Source: Apostichopus japonicus (Eukaryota; Echinodermata; Holothuroidea; Aspidochirotida; Stichopodidae). From it: a DNA stretch of 64,000 nucleotides. A program made the translations under genes and the position numbers. The first letter of the stretch is position 1; each line of letters begins with the position of its first letter. The stretch is from assembly GCF_037975245.1 (NCBI RefSeq), contig NC_092565.1, positions 16,335,499-16,399,498 of the forward strand, read 5' to 3'. Shown here piece after piece: positions 23,811 through 34,695 of the stretch. The notes below the pieces were generated by a model. It saw nothing but the letters and a program-made list of their open reading frames with translations, was not told the origin of the DNA and made no database searches.

Positions 23811-23907
23811 AAATAGGGCACATCTTCTCAATGTGGTACTCATATACACCAAATATTAGATTGGTCCAAGCTTCCCTACTTGAGATACCGTGTTTACAAG
23901 CCAGGCG

Positions 23908-23993
23908 TCACACACACACACACACACATACATACATACATACATACATACATACATACATACATACATACATACATACACACATACACACAC
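23908..23993. repeat. (CA)n and (CATA)n microsatellite
   Basis: A CA-dinucleotide run passes into a CATA tetranucleotide run of about 14 units and back to CA. Open frames rich in Thr, His and Tyr across it are repeat artefacts. Confidence 0.95.
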
Positions 23994-24250
23994 TCTCCGC
24001 CTGCATGAATGCATAGGTTACGATTTCATCGAAACCAATAAATGGACAAAACCAAACCTATGGTCATATCAAATACTACAAATGGCATCACAGACCGTTG
24101 ATCATCTTCACAATCTCTCTCTGACTAGACGTAATAGCATTTACAACCTTATTAGAACTACAGTAGGTCTCTGACTAGGCTACTAATATTATTCTAAGAC
24201 CTACTGTACTGTAGGCTACTTACAGAAGAGCCTAAGTTCCAACTGGTGTG

Positions 24251-25576
24251 AAGGAGACACAAACCCACAGCATTTCCTTAACCCTCATGATGGAAAGATA
24301 TAAAGACTATACACGCCTTGGTTTATTTATAAATTGTAATATAATATTTTTTTTTGATTTTTGAAAACATTTTTTCGCTACTATAATCAAATGTATGGGG
24401 CGTGCCATTTTGTACACCCGCCCTCAATTTAGTGACGTAGAAGATTCACTTTGTTTCACGGAAACCAATCACTCACACAGTACATTCATATGCAGATTGT
24501 GTGTTGACAATGGTCAAAGAAAGTTAGGAAAAAGTTGCTTAAGTTCAAAATAAAGTTTAAATTATGCCAGAATGCCAAGCTTATGGTTGTACAAATCGTC
24601 ATGGTGCTGGAAAATCTAAGGGGAAGCGATTTTTTGTTATTCCTGACGGAAAAACGGACCCAGAGAACTTCCCCAGAAATGGCTACATCAGATCGGGACT
24701 GGACATACCGTGGACAACTTTACGTTTCACAAATACAAAGTTGTTTGCAAGGACCACTTCGAAGAGAACAGCTTTGGTATACTCGGGTTCAAACTGATAG
24801 CCCTCAAGTCCAAACTGTTCCATTTTCAACAAAAAATTACGATATGTCTTTAGGCCTACGTAGTTAACTTTGATATGCCTGGGCCTGCGGATTACACACT
24901 GAAAGAAATAATGTTAGGCTGACAAACGCCTCGCCCAAGGTAAAGAAAGTTTGCTTGTGGCAAGTGCTGAGTTTTTGTTCGATTCCGAAAAAGAATGCTT
25001 CAAAGTGAAACTGAATATTGTTACGAAGTGAAAGAAACACGATCAATACAAAAAAATATGTTTGATTTTACGAAGTATGACCAATGAAACAGTGAATTCG
25101 AGGTTGGAACTTTGTATCTTCAAGGTACTCTTCTACTGAGTTGTTTATTGTTTTTTTTTCGCGGAACTGATGACGATCTTATCGAGAGTAAGAGTATTTC
25201 TTCCTGACCGTATTTTATTCTTTTTAAGCAATGAAAAAAATTATATTGATTGAAAAAGAACACACACAACTATTATAATTTACAAGAAAGTAAATACGCA
25301 TTTATAATGAGAAAAAAAAATCAATGGTCACAAAGATTATTTTTCTGCTGTAAGTTGGCAACAGAAAATCAAAAGTGAATCGAAAACGTCACTTCCGGCT
25401 TGAAAAGCGGTGGTTTAAAAAAAATTGACCAAATATTGCAGCTCCCATAAGCCTTCAAACTTTGGATCATATCTGGAAAATGATTGTATTTTGTGGAAAA
25501 TGGTGTTGATTTTTAGAATCTGCATATATTTCTGCCCTAGAATAACTTAAATCATTCTGTGGGTTTATGTCTCCTT
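24251..25576. mobile_element. THAP-bearing DNA transposon (Kolobok- or P-like), non-autonomous
   Basis: The left end AAGGAGACACAAACCCACAG and the right end (inverted) AAGGAGACATAAACCCACAG match over 20 bp with one mismatch. About 300 bp inside the left end lies a THAP zinc-finger coding region (24564-24853). THAP domains are the DNA-binding domains of P-element transposases and also occur in Kolobok elements (established). A TTAA abuts the right end, which would suit Kolobok, but the left flank reads GTGA, so the target duplication is not demonstrated. At 1.3 kb with only a THAP remnant, this is an internally deleted copy. Confidence 0.7.
24564..24853 (+). pseudogene. THAP domain, broken by one frameshift
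   Basis: From an ATG the frame gives MPECQAYGCTNRHG and then a basic RFFVIP, the usual start of a THAP finger (Cys-x3-Cys, then a hydrophobic FxxP motif). The rest of the domain is in another frame: ELPQKWLHQIGTG, then KVVCKDHFEENSFG, supplying the conserved Trp and the C-x2-H pair. The shift falls between about 24648 and 24670, near a run of five A. After the finger the second frame stops at TAG 24851, although a GTATAC after NSFG could be a splice donor. The zinc ligands and core Trp are all present, but across two frames. Confidence 0.75.
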
Positions 25577-27698
25577 TAAGTGAAAGTAATTGAAGGAACA
25601 TTGATCTACCATCATTATTGTATATTCACTTAATCTCGCTTTCAAAGTCCTGTGATATGAAAATATTTGTCCGATGATAAAACCAAATGTAGAGGAAGAA
25701 TTTCGTGGAGAAGAAAGTGGGTATCACTACTAGTACAGTGCTACTAGTATCTAACAGGATTAGTGTGAATTGTATATGTATGTAGTATACATACATTATC
25801 AAAGCATTACCAAGCTGATGTGACCATGAAGTTAAATAAATAAATAAATACAGGACATAAGGCAGTTATTTTTTATGAGGGGGAAGCCCACAAAGGTTAA
25901 TGGATTACAACTTCACATTGGATGGGCTTCCAATGAAACATTTGAACTCAAATTTGGAATCTAAAACAAAAACTTGAGTAGTACGCATTTGTTGCATCGG
26001 TGACACCATATATTTTTAGTGTTGCATATTCATTACTAAACTCACATCTAGGCGTGGTCTACTAAAGCTCTTATATGAGAACCGTTCCTTCAAAAAAGCT
26101 TTCAAATGTTGCTGTTTTTAGGTCATTTCCATTAGTGTTTACTGTTTAACAACTACCACTGTCATTTGCCGTCGTTCAGCACCAGCGATATGTGGAAAAA
26201 ACAAGAAAACATAAGATCACACATCATCTTATGTTTTTTCCATTTTTGGTAAGCATGGAATCACTTTAAGAAAGTCAGAATATTGGTGTGTCATTCAACC
26301 ATTGATTTATGTCTCATCTTTCGAAAATGGCATACCATGGATGATGTGTTTCTGCACAGTATTAACATCAAGTATACATCAAAAGCTCTGTCTGCAACTG
26401 CAAGCATTTGATATTTAAAGATACTTATATATTAAAAGGATATGTATATATTCCAGTGGCAGATAATGCTATTATCCTCTCTGCAATGGATCTCAGTATA
26501 GTCTGTGATGTTGTAACAGCAAAGGTTTTCTTCAAAGGCTTTACTCTACTTCCCTACTGGTAATCTTCCTGTTGATTTATCCTTGAAACTGAATTAATTT
26601 GTAATGTTAAAATAGTTGTCAAGGCTCATCAAAATGCAATTTTATTTGTTGAATATATTCTTTTCCTCTGTGAATAATCAAGTTAAAATGTTATGGAGGT
26701 AAAAAACAAAAACAGTTTCTGTTGTGTTGACATCATTTCTTCTCCTGTTGCCAGATGGATTGACAAAATACCACCAAAATTGAAAAAACAAAAATCATAT
26801 CTTTGCCATACAAAATGCTATGAGGGTGCAGTTTCCACCAATAGATGCATGAAGTTTCAGCATATATTCATGAAGCAAATAACTTCAGCCACCAGAATTG
26901 TATTTCTTTAATGTACAGTGAGTAATAAATAATAGTACATAGTTATGTATAATGTTTGAATCTATCTTGTCGAAGACTTTTTTTTGTGAGTAATCAAAAC
27001 CATAAGCAGTACTAAAAGTGTTTTGTCTGGAGTAGGAGTAGAATGAGTGAAAGCCAAAATTTCACAAAACTATGAATTCAATTAGTACAGTACATCAAGC
27101 TTGGGCTCATAGCCTCATACTGTACATACTGTACAGTAGTCCTAATGTCAGTTAACCCATCTTAATGTTGGCAGCCTGCACAGTAATAGGCTTCTATTCT
27201 TTGCTTCCAGTTCCTGTAATAAAGTAATGGTTTAAAAAAGGGAATAGTTTAGTGATAGCACTTGTGAAGGCTCCAAAGTTCCCTTAACAAAAAAAAATAT
27301 ATATACTGTACTTTGGTAGTTGGTACCTGTGCACAAAAACTGCTTACTGTAGTACTTCTTTGCACTTACATACTTAGCAATTTTCCCACTTTGCATCTAG
27401 CATTTTAATCTCCTTTATATTAACCTCACTCCTCCTTTGTTACCTGCATTATAAACCTATACTTATCTATCTACCATAGCATCACTTTCTAAGAACATAG
27501 GATCTGGTTGAGTAACCAACTTCAAGTTGAGTGTATAATCTAGGCAGGGAGTTGTTATTGAACTCCCTGATCTAGGTTTATAGTATGGTATGCACTCTGT
27601 TAGCCTTGTGATAGTGCTGTAAAGTACACCCAACTCTATTGTGTACAGAACTTTTTCATACCTTTGTGACTCCTGTAATGCCCAAGTATCCAACTTTA
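25577..27698. other. no gene seen; small hairpin near 26204
   Basis: AT-rich. AACATAAGAT and ATCTTATGTT form a 10-bp inverted repeat at about 26209-26236 inside a longer imperfect match (GGAAAAAACA/TGTTTTTTCC). No coding feature recognised. Confidence 0.4.
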
Positions 27699-27702
27699 TA
27701 CA

Positions 27703-28816
27703 GCAGGGCTTGACATAAGCTTCAAAAAGGGCACGGCAAATATGCCATTGGTAATTTTGCTAAGGGCATGACGGCAAATGGGAAGGGCATGACCGCAAAA
27801 ATGAATTTGTGTGAGGGCACTGACGGGATGTTTAGTCGCGCAATTCTTACGTCATTTTGGAACAGTAAAAGTGTCTAATCAGGCCATTTAATTATGAATA
27901 ATTAAACAAATACAAGGATCAGACTACAAGTTTTTAGTTTTTAATTTCAGAACGAAAGTTTTATTTACAGTTTTATTTGTTGGGAAAATGCACCGATTTC
28001 TGCTTTCAGAGTATTTGTTCCCACAATGTAGAATTGAAAGAATGACCCCTAGCCTCCTTTGATTATCTCTGACTTCTGGCCAAGTCAAACTGGGTTTGTC
28101 CACTCCATTTGAATGGCCTCCAGGTTACATCCATTTGGAACCAAAATGTCATGAAGATGGTCAACTAACTCCTAAACTTGATCATATCCGTAGTCAGGGT
28201 AAGCTAGAAGTGTCCACTGGTATGGCAGGGTTCATGGTTGGCAGGGTCCAAAGTATATGCTGCAGAAGGACTTTGTATTGTGTGAAGTTCTGACAGCGTG
28301 CATCAGTTCACTTCAGGATGTTAGTCAAAACTTCTCTTGAATTGTTTACTGAAGCGTTCAAGTGTCTCAGGTGTTGTTGTTAGATGATGCCCACGAAACT
28401 TTCAGTTTCTTTCCTTGGTAACTTCTTTGACACCTTTCTTGGGCAAGGGTTGTTTCGTGTCCTGCATAACTCAAAAGTGGTTGCCTCAATATTTGCACGT
28501 ACAGTAGTGCAGATAGTGCCAAATTGTCAGCCTGTAGGGAAATGGATAGTTCTGCCAAGTCATCAACTAAATCCTGGTAGTCCGAGGTACTGCATTACGA
28601 AAGATGAATCAAAGAAATCTCCCCAGTATATTGGGCTTACTCTATAGTGTAACTTAGTGTAATACTCGCAATGCACAGGGCACCGACGGCAAAATGTAAA
28701 GGGCATGACGGCACACTGTGGCCGTCGGCCAGTTGTACTTTTCAGGGGCACCACGGCAAACAGCAAGGGCACGACGGCATTTTGCCGTCCGTGCCATTGG
28801 TTATTTCGAGCCCTGC
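27703..28816. mobile_element. TIR transposon with GGGCAYGACGGCA subterminal repeats
   Basis: A 1,114-bp interval with inverted ends GCAGGGCTTGACATAA (left) and GCAGGGCTCGAAATAA (right, inverted). It is flanked by TACA on both sides (27699-27702, 28817-28820). Both ends carry clusters of GGGCAYGACGGCAAA-like motifs: four on the left within about 110 bp, and on the right four direct plus two inverted. Such clusters usually bind transposase. The interior open frames have no domain I recognise. The short flanking duplication leaves the superfamily open; the CAGGGCT ends recall hAT-like elements, but no 8-bp duplication is visible. Confidence 0.7.
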
Positions 28817-28820
28817 TACA

Positions 28821-29136
28821 GTACATGTAAATAACGAAAGCTGAAACTTTAATTATCAGACCTGGTTAAGTTCAGAAACTTGTTGAGATCAGTGTGCACA
28901 TGTATGCTAACTGTGTCATATATAGTACAAAGTAAATGCTAACTACTCTATGTAGTATTTTGAAGACCGTGAGAATTTCTGTTGTTGTTGAAAATTGCCT
29001 TATTTTGAGTCTTTGGCAAAAGTGGAAGGCATGTATTCATACTGTACTACTGTATATGGCTAATAAGATCAGTGTATATAAAGTGTTACAAGTAATGTCT
29101 CTTATTAATATTTCTGTTTTATTGATATATCTACAG
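28821..29136 (+). other. probable 5' UTR intron end of the TMEM45-like gene
   Basis: Ends in TTCTGTTTTATTGATATATCTACAG at 29136, a credible acceptor 55 bp before the TMEM45 start codon. No coding content. Where the upstream non-coding exon lies cannot be seen. Confidence 0.45.
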
Positions 29137-29191
29137 CTTTGAACTGTTTAACTCTTGATCGCACACCACCGGGGCAATCACTGCAATCACT

Positions 29192-30058
29192 ATGGGCACC
29201 TTTATTGGCCACGCTGCACCAGGATTCTTCTTCATCGTCTTCTCTCTCTGGTGGATGATCCAGTATGCCTACAATTCAATCGCTCTTGACAATGGCAAGG
29301 TCAAACCCCAAGGTAGGATAGTCCGACTGCTGCACAGGTTGCCAGTGGAGGGCATCGTCATCACATTTTTTGCTGTCTTGGGATGGATCGGAGAAATGAG
29401 CTACCCTGATCCTAAGTGGACAATGTTCGATTCCAAAGGGGAATTCGATAATGCTGTGGAATGGCAGCACGTCACCATGTACACATACTTTGGCATCTAC
29501 GGAGCCACCAAAGTGGTGGGGGGCACTGTGTTGCCAGATGTCAAATACTACGAAAAACCGCTTGGAGCTCTGGCATATTTCATAGAAGGTCTGCTCTTCT
29601 TTTACCACACCCATGGCCGGGAGCACCTGGATACTTTAATCCATAATCTCCTGGTCATCGCCATTTGGTCATGCGCATTTTCAGCTTTCTTAGAAATCCT
29701 GAGACCCAAGGAGAAGTTATTCTTTCACATGAGGGTCCTCTGTACGCTGTGGCAGGGCACTTGGTTCTGGCAGATTGGTTTTGTGTTGTACAAGCCGCCA
29801 GGTGGCAAAGCATGGGATCAGGAAAGCATGGGGAACTCGATGCTGACGACAGCGTCCTTCACATGGCATCTCGTGATGGACATGTTCATCCTGGTGGTGG
29901 TATATGCCATTACCAATATGGTCTTGCAGGTGACAGGGAAAGCGGCAGTCAAGTATCACCGAATGGACATGGACATGGATGAGGAGGAGATTGAAATAAA
30001 ACTCCTTAACAACGGATCCAGAAACAAAGATGGCGGCTCAGAGGAAGATGAAACTTAA
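29192..30058 (+). CDS. TMEM45-family membrane protein
   Basis: A complete 288-codon frame in a single exon. The start ATG has A at -3 and G at +4, a strong initiation context. The protein begins MGTFIGHAAPGFFFIVFSLW, the conserved start of the TMEM45/DUF716 family. It has seven predicted hydrophobic segments at about residues 12-27, 52-69, 96-111, 124-139, 153-170, 183-200 and 226-246. Family landmarks include VEWQHVTMYTYFGIYG (89-104) and FYHTHGREHLD (137-147). The acidic C-terminal tail (MDMDMDEEEIEIKLL) is cytosolic by analogy. Length is close to vertebrate TMEM45A/B, about 275 residues. The family acts in endomembranes and its biochemical role is not settled. It is oriented like the two other host genes. 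Splicing, if any, is confined to the UTR (acceptor at 29135-29136). Which vertebrate paralogue it is closest to cannot be decided by eye. Confidence 0.93.
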   Translation: MGTFIGHAAPGFFFIVFSLWWMIQYAYNSIALDNGKVKPQGRIVRLLHRLPVEGIVITFFAVLGWIGEMSYPDPKWTMFDSKGEFDNAVEWQHVTMYTYFGIYGATKVVGGTVLPDVKYYEKPLGALAYFIEGLLFFYHTHGREHLDTLIHNLLVIAIWSCAFSAFLEILRPKEKLFFHMRVLCTLWQGTWFWQIGFVLYKPPGGKAWDQESMGNSMLTTASFTWHLVMDMFILVVVYAITNMVLQVTGKAAVKYHRMDMDMDEEEIEIKLLNNGSRNKDGGSEEDET

Positions 30059-32497
30059 TGCCAGATGAGGATGGTATCTTTGGTAATCCCTTATCCTTTT
30101 GATCCATTTTGACTTGATTTGCTCTTTTCAACAACTTCAGTTGAGGTTGCATCTGTCATATATACTCAGAGGATGGGGTAAAAATGTAGAGATGGTGGTG
30201 TTTAACTGTTGGGGGTATCTTTGACAGTGTCCATCTTCAGTCTGCTTTCAATAGTTAGATTTTGTTATTAATTATTATAAGGGAATGTGAGGTCTGTCTA
30301 AATTATATGTACAATTTGTGTAAAAATCCAGCAATTGGAATATCTTGCAGTAATCAATCTTTTTATAACTCTTCTGTTTTATTTTAAATCATTGACAAGC
30401 ATTTTGTTTGTTCCATTGCTGTCTTGTCTATAAAGAAGGATGCTTCCAGCTTCATATCTGTCTGAATTATGCTTTCCATATAACCATTTCTATGTGTTTG
30501 GCTTTTTCCTTGAAAAGTTTGGAAAAATATGTAGATCCATGCTAGCATTATTTCTTGCACTTTGAGGGAAACCAGGGAATTGTTCTGCACTGTAAGCAAA
30601 TGAACCTGGATATGTATCCTGTTTAATCATCACAAGTTAGTAACTTGTTAGCTGAGAACAGTAATCAACAATATCTATTGTAGTACAAACTTGAAAAGAA
30701 AGGCAAATTTTAAAGGATTGGGTAGTCAAAAATAAATTCATATCAGTGTAGGTGATTGCTCGGGCAGATCATTAAACCTTCCACAGCATTGTCTAATAGA
30801 AACGCATACATGTGTTCAAAACAAGGGTGCAGTGATCATAGAGGAAGTTGTGAATAATTTGGCAGGGAAGCTCTTGCTCACAATTTATGAATTTATGGTA
30901 CATCAGCTCTGAATAATTTGGTGGCACGATTCAGGCCACGCACTTGATATTTGCACATGGTTGGTTGTCGATTGCTACAGTATCAACCATTGAAAATGTT
31001 GCCCACACAAACACAGATTTTAATTAGTGTGTCATGTAAAGTACGTACTAACACACACCCACACGCAATAACATAAACACTTTTTCTCTCTGTAAACATT
31101 GATCATTTTAAGTCTAGCATAAGTTGGTAATCAATAGATCAATACCGTGTTCGCAATATTCCGAGTTTTTAAGCGGCAGTGATGTGGAAAGAGCAGTTTC
31201 AGTCAATAATTGGAGATGAATTGCTCACTACGGATAGTTTGTTATGACAGGTGATGGAATTTGATGTACTGTGTAGTCTTAAAATGAATGTAATTTCAAC
31301 TGGTACCCCAGTACATTAATCACCTATACTTTTGATAACATATTAGATATATGTACTATATATATCAAAGCATTTTACCAGTCAGAATGATTTTACAATC
31401 TGATCAGATAATGTGACACTGGAGAATGTTTTTGTAATATTAATAAAGATCCTGAGTCGAGGCTGCTCTTTTGTGGAAAACAAATGCAGCTATTTCTGAA
31501 GGTTTCATCGTCCTGCATTTGGAATGTCTAGTTCTTTTGAGCAACTTATATGGGGTTTTGACAAAGTTTTGATCTGCATTATTTATTTCTGTGATGACGT
31601 TGGTGCAAAATATGTGTCAGATGCATAAATGATCGTGGATTGATCTTCGCTACTGTAACTTTCTTTGCGGTAGACACAACGAACTTTGAAGAACGTTGTG
31701 TCTCTGTGGGTGACTGCATCAGTACTACAAATTCTGTACCCATTAAAGAACAGTATTACCCGGATAGGGTAATACGTTGTACATCCTTTAATCCAGATGT
31801 GTTCATCTGTCAGAGGTAATTACATCTTGTCAAGCTAGCTGTTAGTCTTTTATAAACAGTATATGGTTGACTGTACTGTTTTAAACATGCTGCATACATA
31901 CTGTATCATTTTGACAAACTCCAAATTAACAACGAATGCATAAGCAACACCAGGGATCCGATAAGGGCCATGGGGGGGGGGGGGAGAATGTTTGGAAATT
32001 GCATTTCAAGTTGGGAATGTCAAACTAGAAAAAAACTTAATTTGAAGCAATATACTGACAAGTCACATGCTTTAAAGTTTTGAGTTTTTAACAAGTCACC
32101 TTCAACATCTAAACTGAAACATTGCAATAATTATATCTAATTGCTTCCTCCATTTAGGGAACTTGAAGGGGGCATAATAATTAATAAAAGCAAAAACTAT
32201 TGTAGAGTGTGTACTTTACACTTTGTAATAAATCTCAGAGATTGGAAAACTGCTTGAAAAAAAAAGATGCTAACTAAGGTGCTTGCTGAAGTGAATCTGA
32301 CTGACTATTATTCAACTTAAAGCATATTTGTGGGTAAATTTTGTTATCTTTTAAGAGCATTGTCCAGACAAAAAAAATCAATTTTTGATTGATGAAAGAG
32401 GAGAACATATTCTATGCATCCTGGTGAACTTTGCAGTCTATTTCTACACTGTTTGTGAAAAATCAGAATTAATGATTGAGAGATTAACATGTTAGAG

Positions 32498-32498
<1 letters not shown>
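30059..32498 (+). other. 3' UTR and downstream sequence of the TMEM45-like gene
   Basis: Non-coding and AT-rich. AATAAA occurs at 30731-30736 and 31442-31447, both candidates for the polyadenylation signal. A G run (31976-31984) lies further on. No other feature recognised. Confidence 0.4.
31442..31447 (+). promoter_or_regulatory. candidate polyadenylation signal AATAAA
   Basis: TTAATAAAGATCC, followed within 30 bases by a GT-rich stretch (CTGCTCTTTTGTGG). It would give the TMEM45 transcript a 3' UTR of about 1.4 kb. The AATAAA at 30731 is an alternative. Confidence 0.35.

Positions 32499-32499
<1 letters not shown>

Positions 32500-32529
<30 letters not shown>
32500..32529. repeat. (GA)n microsatellite
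   Basis: About 15 GA units followed by a G run and GGTT repeats. Confidence 0.95.
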
Positions 32530-32534
<5 letters not shown>

Positions 32535-34244
32535 TGGGTGGTTGGTTGGTTGGGGTCATAGGTCAGTATCCATTTATTCAGTGAAATAATTTAATAGGAT
32601 AGGATTGGAAGGGAGCCACTTTTTCCATACATAATTGTGTTATGAACTTGTAACAGAAAGGGAATTTTCAAAGTGTTTTATTGTTTAAGGTGCTGTAGGT
32701 GTTGTAAATTTGCTTCCAGCTCAAGTGACATGTCCAACTTTGTGTATGGGGCAGTCACTGTAGTGATATTTGATACACACCAAAATTGGGATTGAACCTT
32801 CATCTAATGAGAGATAAGGAGAGGTACCAGGTAGAAGTATTTCCAACTAGGTGAAAAAGCTTTCATAGTAAAAGGAAAGTTGTGTCAAAAATTGTGTAAT
32901 GTTTTAACTGTGACTATAATGTTAAAGCTATTCTTGTCAAACCCTCATGCTATTTCAGGTTTGACAAATTTGACATTTAAAATGATCTTGGCAGAGAAAG
33001 ACAACTTCACAAGCTTGTTTAAATTTGGCTGTAGACTACAGGAAGGATGAAGCTGCCTTCCCTGTGTCATGTTGCAATATTTAATGTATTTTCCATTTTC
33101 CTATATCATCAGTTATCCACTGTGATGGTATGTAAATGAATCAGCCCATACGGTAGCCTTGGAGTGCCATCATAATTGAGCCGCTACTAAGATTTCTAAG
33201 TAGTCGTTTTCATGTAATCTTCAGTTCTTCGTCTACCATAGAAGCGATCCCTCTCATGTATTTTGAATATGATGTAGAGGATAATATCTTTTTTCGAAAA
33301 GTTTCCAAAACTAATGTCTAGGTCATTATACCTGTGATTTGGCCGGTGATGTGGCTTGATCAAACAGCTTAGTTTTCTTTGTGTATTTGTTTGAACATTA
33401 TTTCTGGCTCCAAATTATAAGTGTACTAGAAAAATAGGATATATTTATGGACTTTCAAATCTTCATGTCATTCTGTAACATTTGAAATCTTTTCACCTCT
33501 GGCGTTTAAATGATTCGATGAGGAATCCTGATACAAAGCTGGTAGTGAAAGTAGGCTAGCAAATGTGTTATTTAAAGTCATTGAGATTACGTAAATCTTG
33601 AGATAGAAACCATTCAGTGAATTTGTTCAAAGTTTCCGGCAAGTTTCAAGTATGCCAGTTTCTACAACAACTATCTCCACATTCCCCTGTTCCTCGAGAA
33701 AAGTGGTGGGGGGGGGGCGGGGAATAGGTATGGTTGGTCTGGGACAGGTTGTTCATCTTTAGTGTAGTATGTAGTAATGTAGTAACTTGAAAATAATAAT
33801 CAAAAGCATTAATCAAAAGAAATTCCCTTTGTATGAAATTGCTGATTATTTATTTTGTGAATATATAAAAAGATATTAAAACTAATGTTGATGTAATAAT
33901 TCTTAGAGCCTTCTTCTACTAAAAAAAGAATTGGAGACTAAATTCAGCCAAAAAAAAACAAGAAACAAGTCAAAAAGGTTAACAAGAGGCGCTTGTAGGT
34001 ACACATGTGTTACAATCTCAAAGTTGTACTTTGATCAGCTCTTTATTGACTGGGAAGCAAGCTGTACCATGCAGTACCTTTCTCTGACCTCTTTACAATC
34101 TGTTTACTCTCCCCCCATGAGTCAAATCAATAACTTTTAATTTGTTTACTTTTGTTTACGAGCTCTTTACCTCTTATCTGTAGGACATTTTCAGAAATTT
34201 AGTGAGTCAGTTAACGCAATGAAAAACAGTAAATGACAAGTTAA
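32530..34244. other. no gene seen
   Basis: AT-rich sequence with a G-rich run at 33704-33722. Nothing coding is supported. Confidence 0.4.
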
Positions 34245-34695
34245 AGTACACTGTAAGTCAGTTAGGTACATGTATATGGGACGTGACTCTGAGGACACAG
34301 TACACTGTTTGTCAGTTAGTAACATGCATATATGGGTAGAGACTCCGAGGACACAGTACACTGTTACTTAGTTACATACATGTATGGGTAGTGGCTCCGA
34401 GGACACAGTACACTCTTAGTCAGTTACATGCATGTATGGGTAGTGACTCCGAGGACACAGTACACTCACAGACAGTTAGTTACATACAGTACTTGTATGG
34501 GTAGTGATTCCGAGGACACAGTACACTGTTAGTCAGTTACATGTATGGGTAGTGACTCTGAGGACACAGTAAACTGTTAGTCACTTAGTTACATACATGT
34601 ATTGGTAGTGGCTCAGAGGACACAGTACACTGTTAGTCACTTACTGTAGTTACATACATGTACAGTATGGGTAGTGACTCTGAGGACACAGTACA
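34245..34695. repeat. minisatellite, about 8 units of 47-64 bp
   Basis: The core GAGGACACAGTACACTGTTA recurs eight times (first near 34290, last near 34681). It alternates with GTCAGTTAGTTACATACATG and TATGGGTAGTGACTC. Unit length varies through small insertions such as CAGT and TAGT, so the array is diverged but clearly tandem. Confidence 0.93.

Noticed and set aside
23831-24174. Thr/His/Tyr-rich frames
   Set aside because: Translation of the (CA)n/(CATA)n microsatellite.
28096-28647. Possible transposase exons inside the 27703-28816 element
   Set aside because: Short frames on both strands lack recognisable transposase motifs and overlap each other without splice support.
29276-29982. Open frames on the minus strand and in other plus frames over the TMEM45 gene
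   Set aside because: Shadows of the real coding sequence; no independent start, splice or domain evidence.
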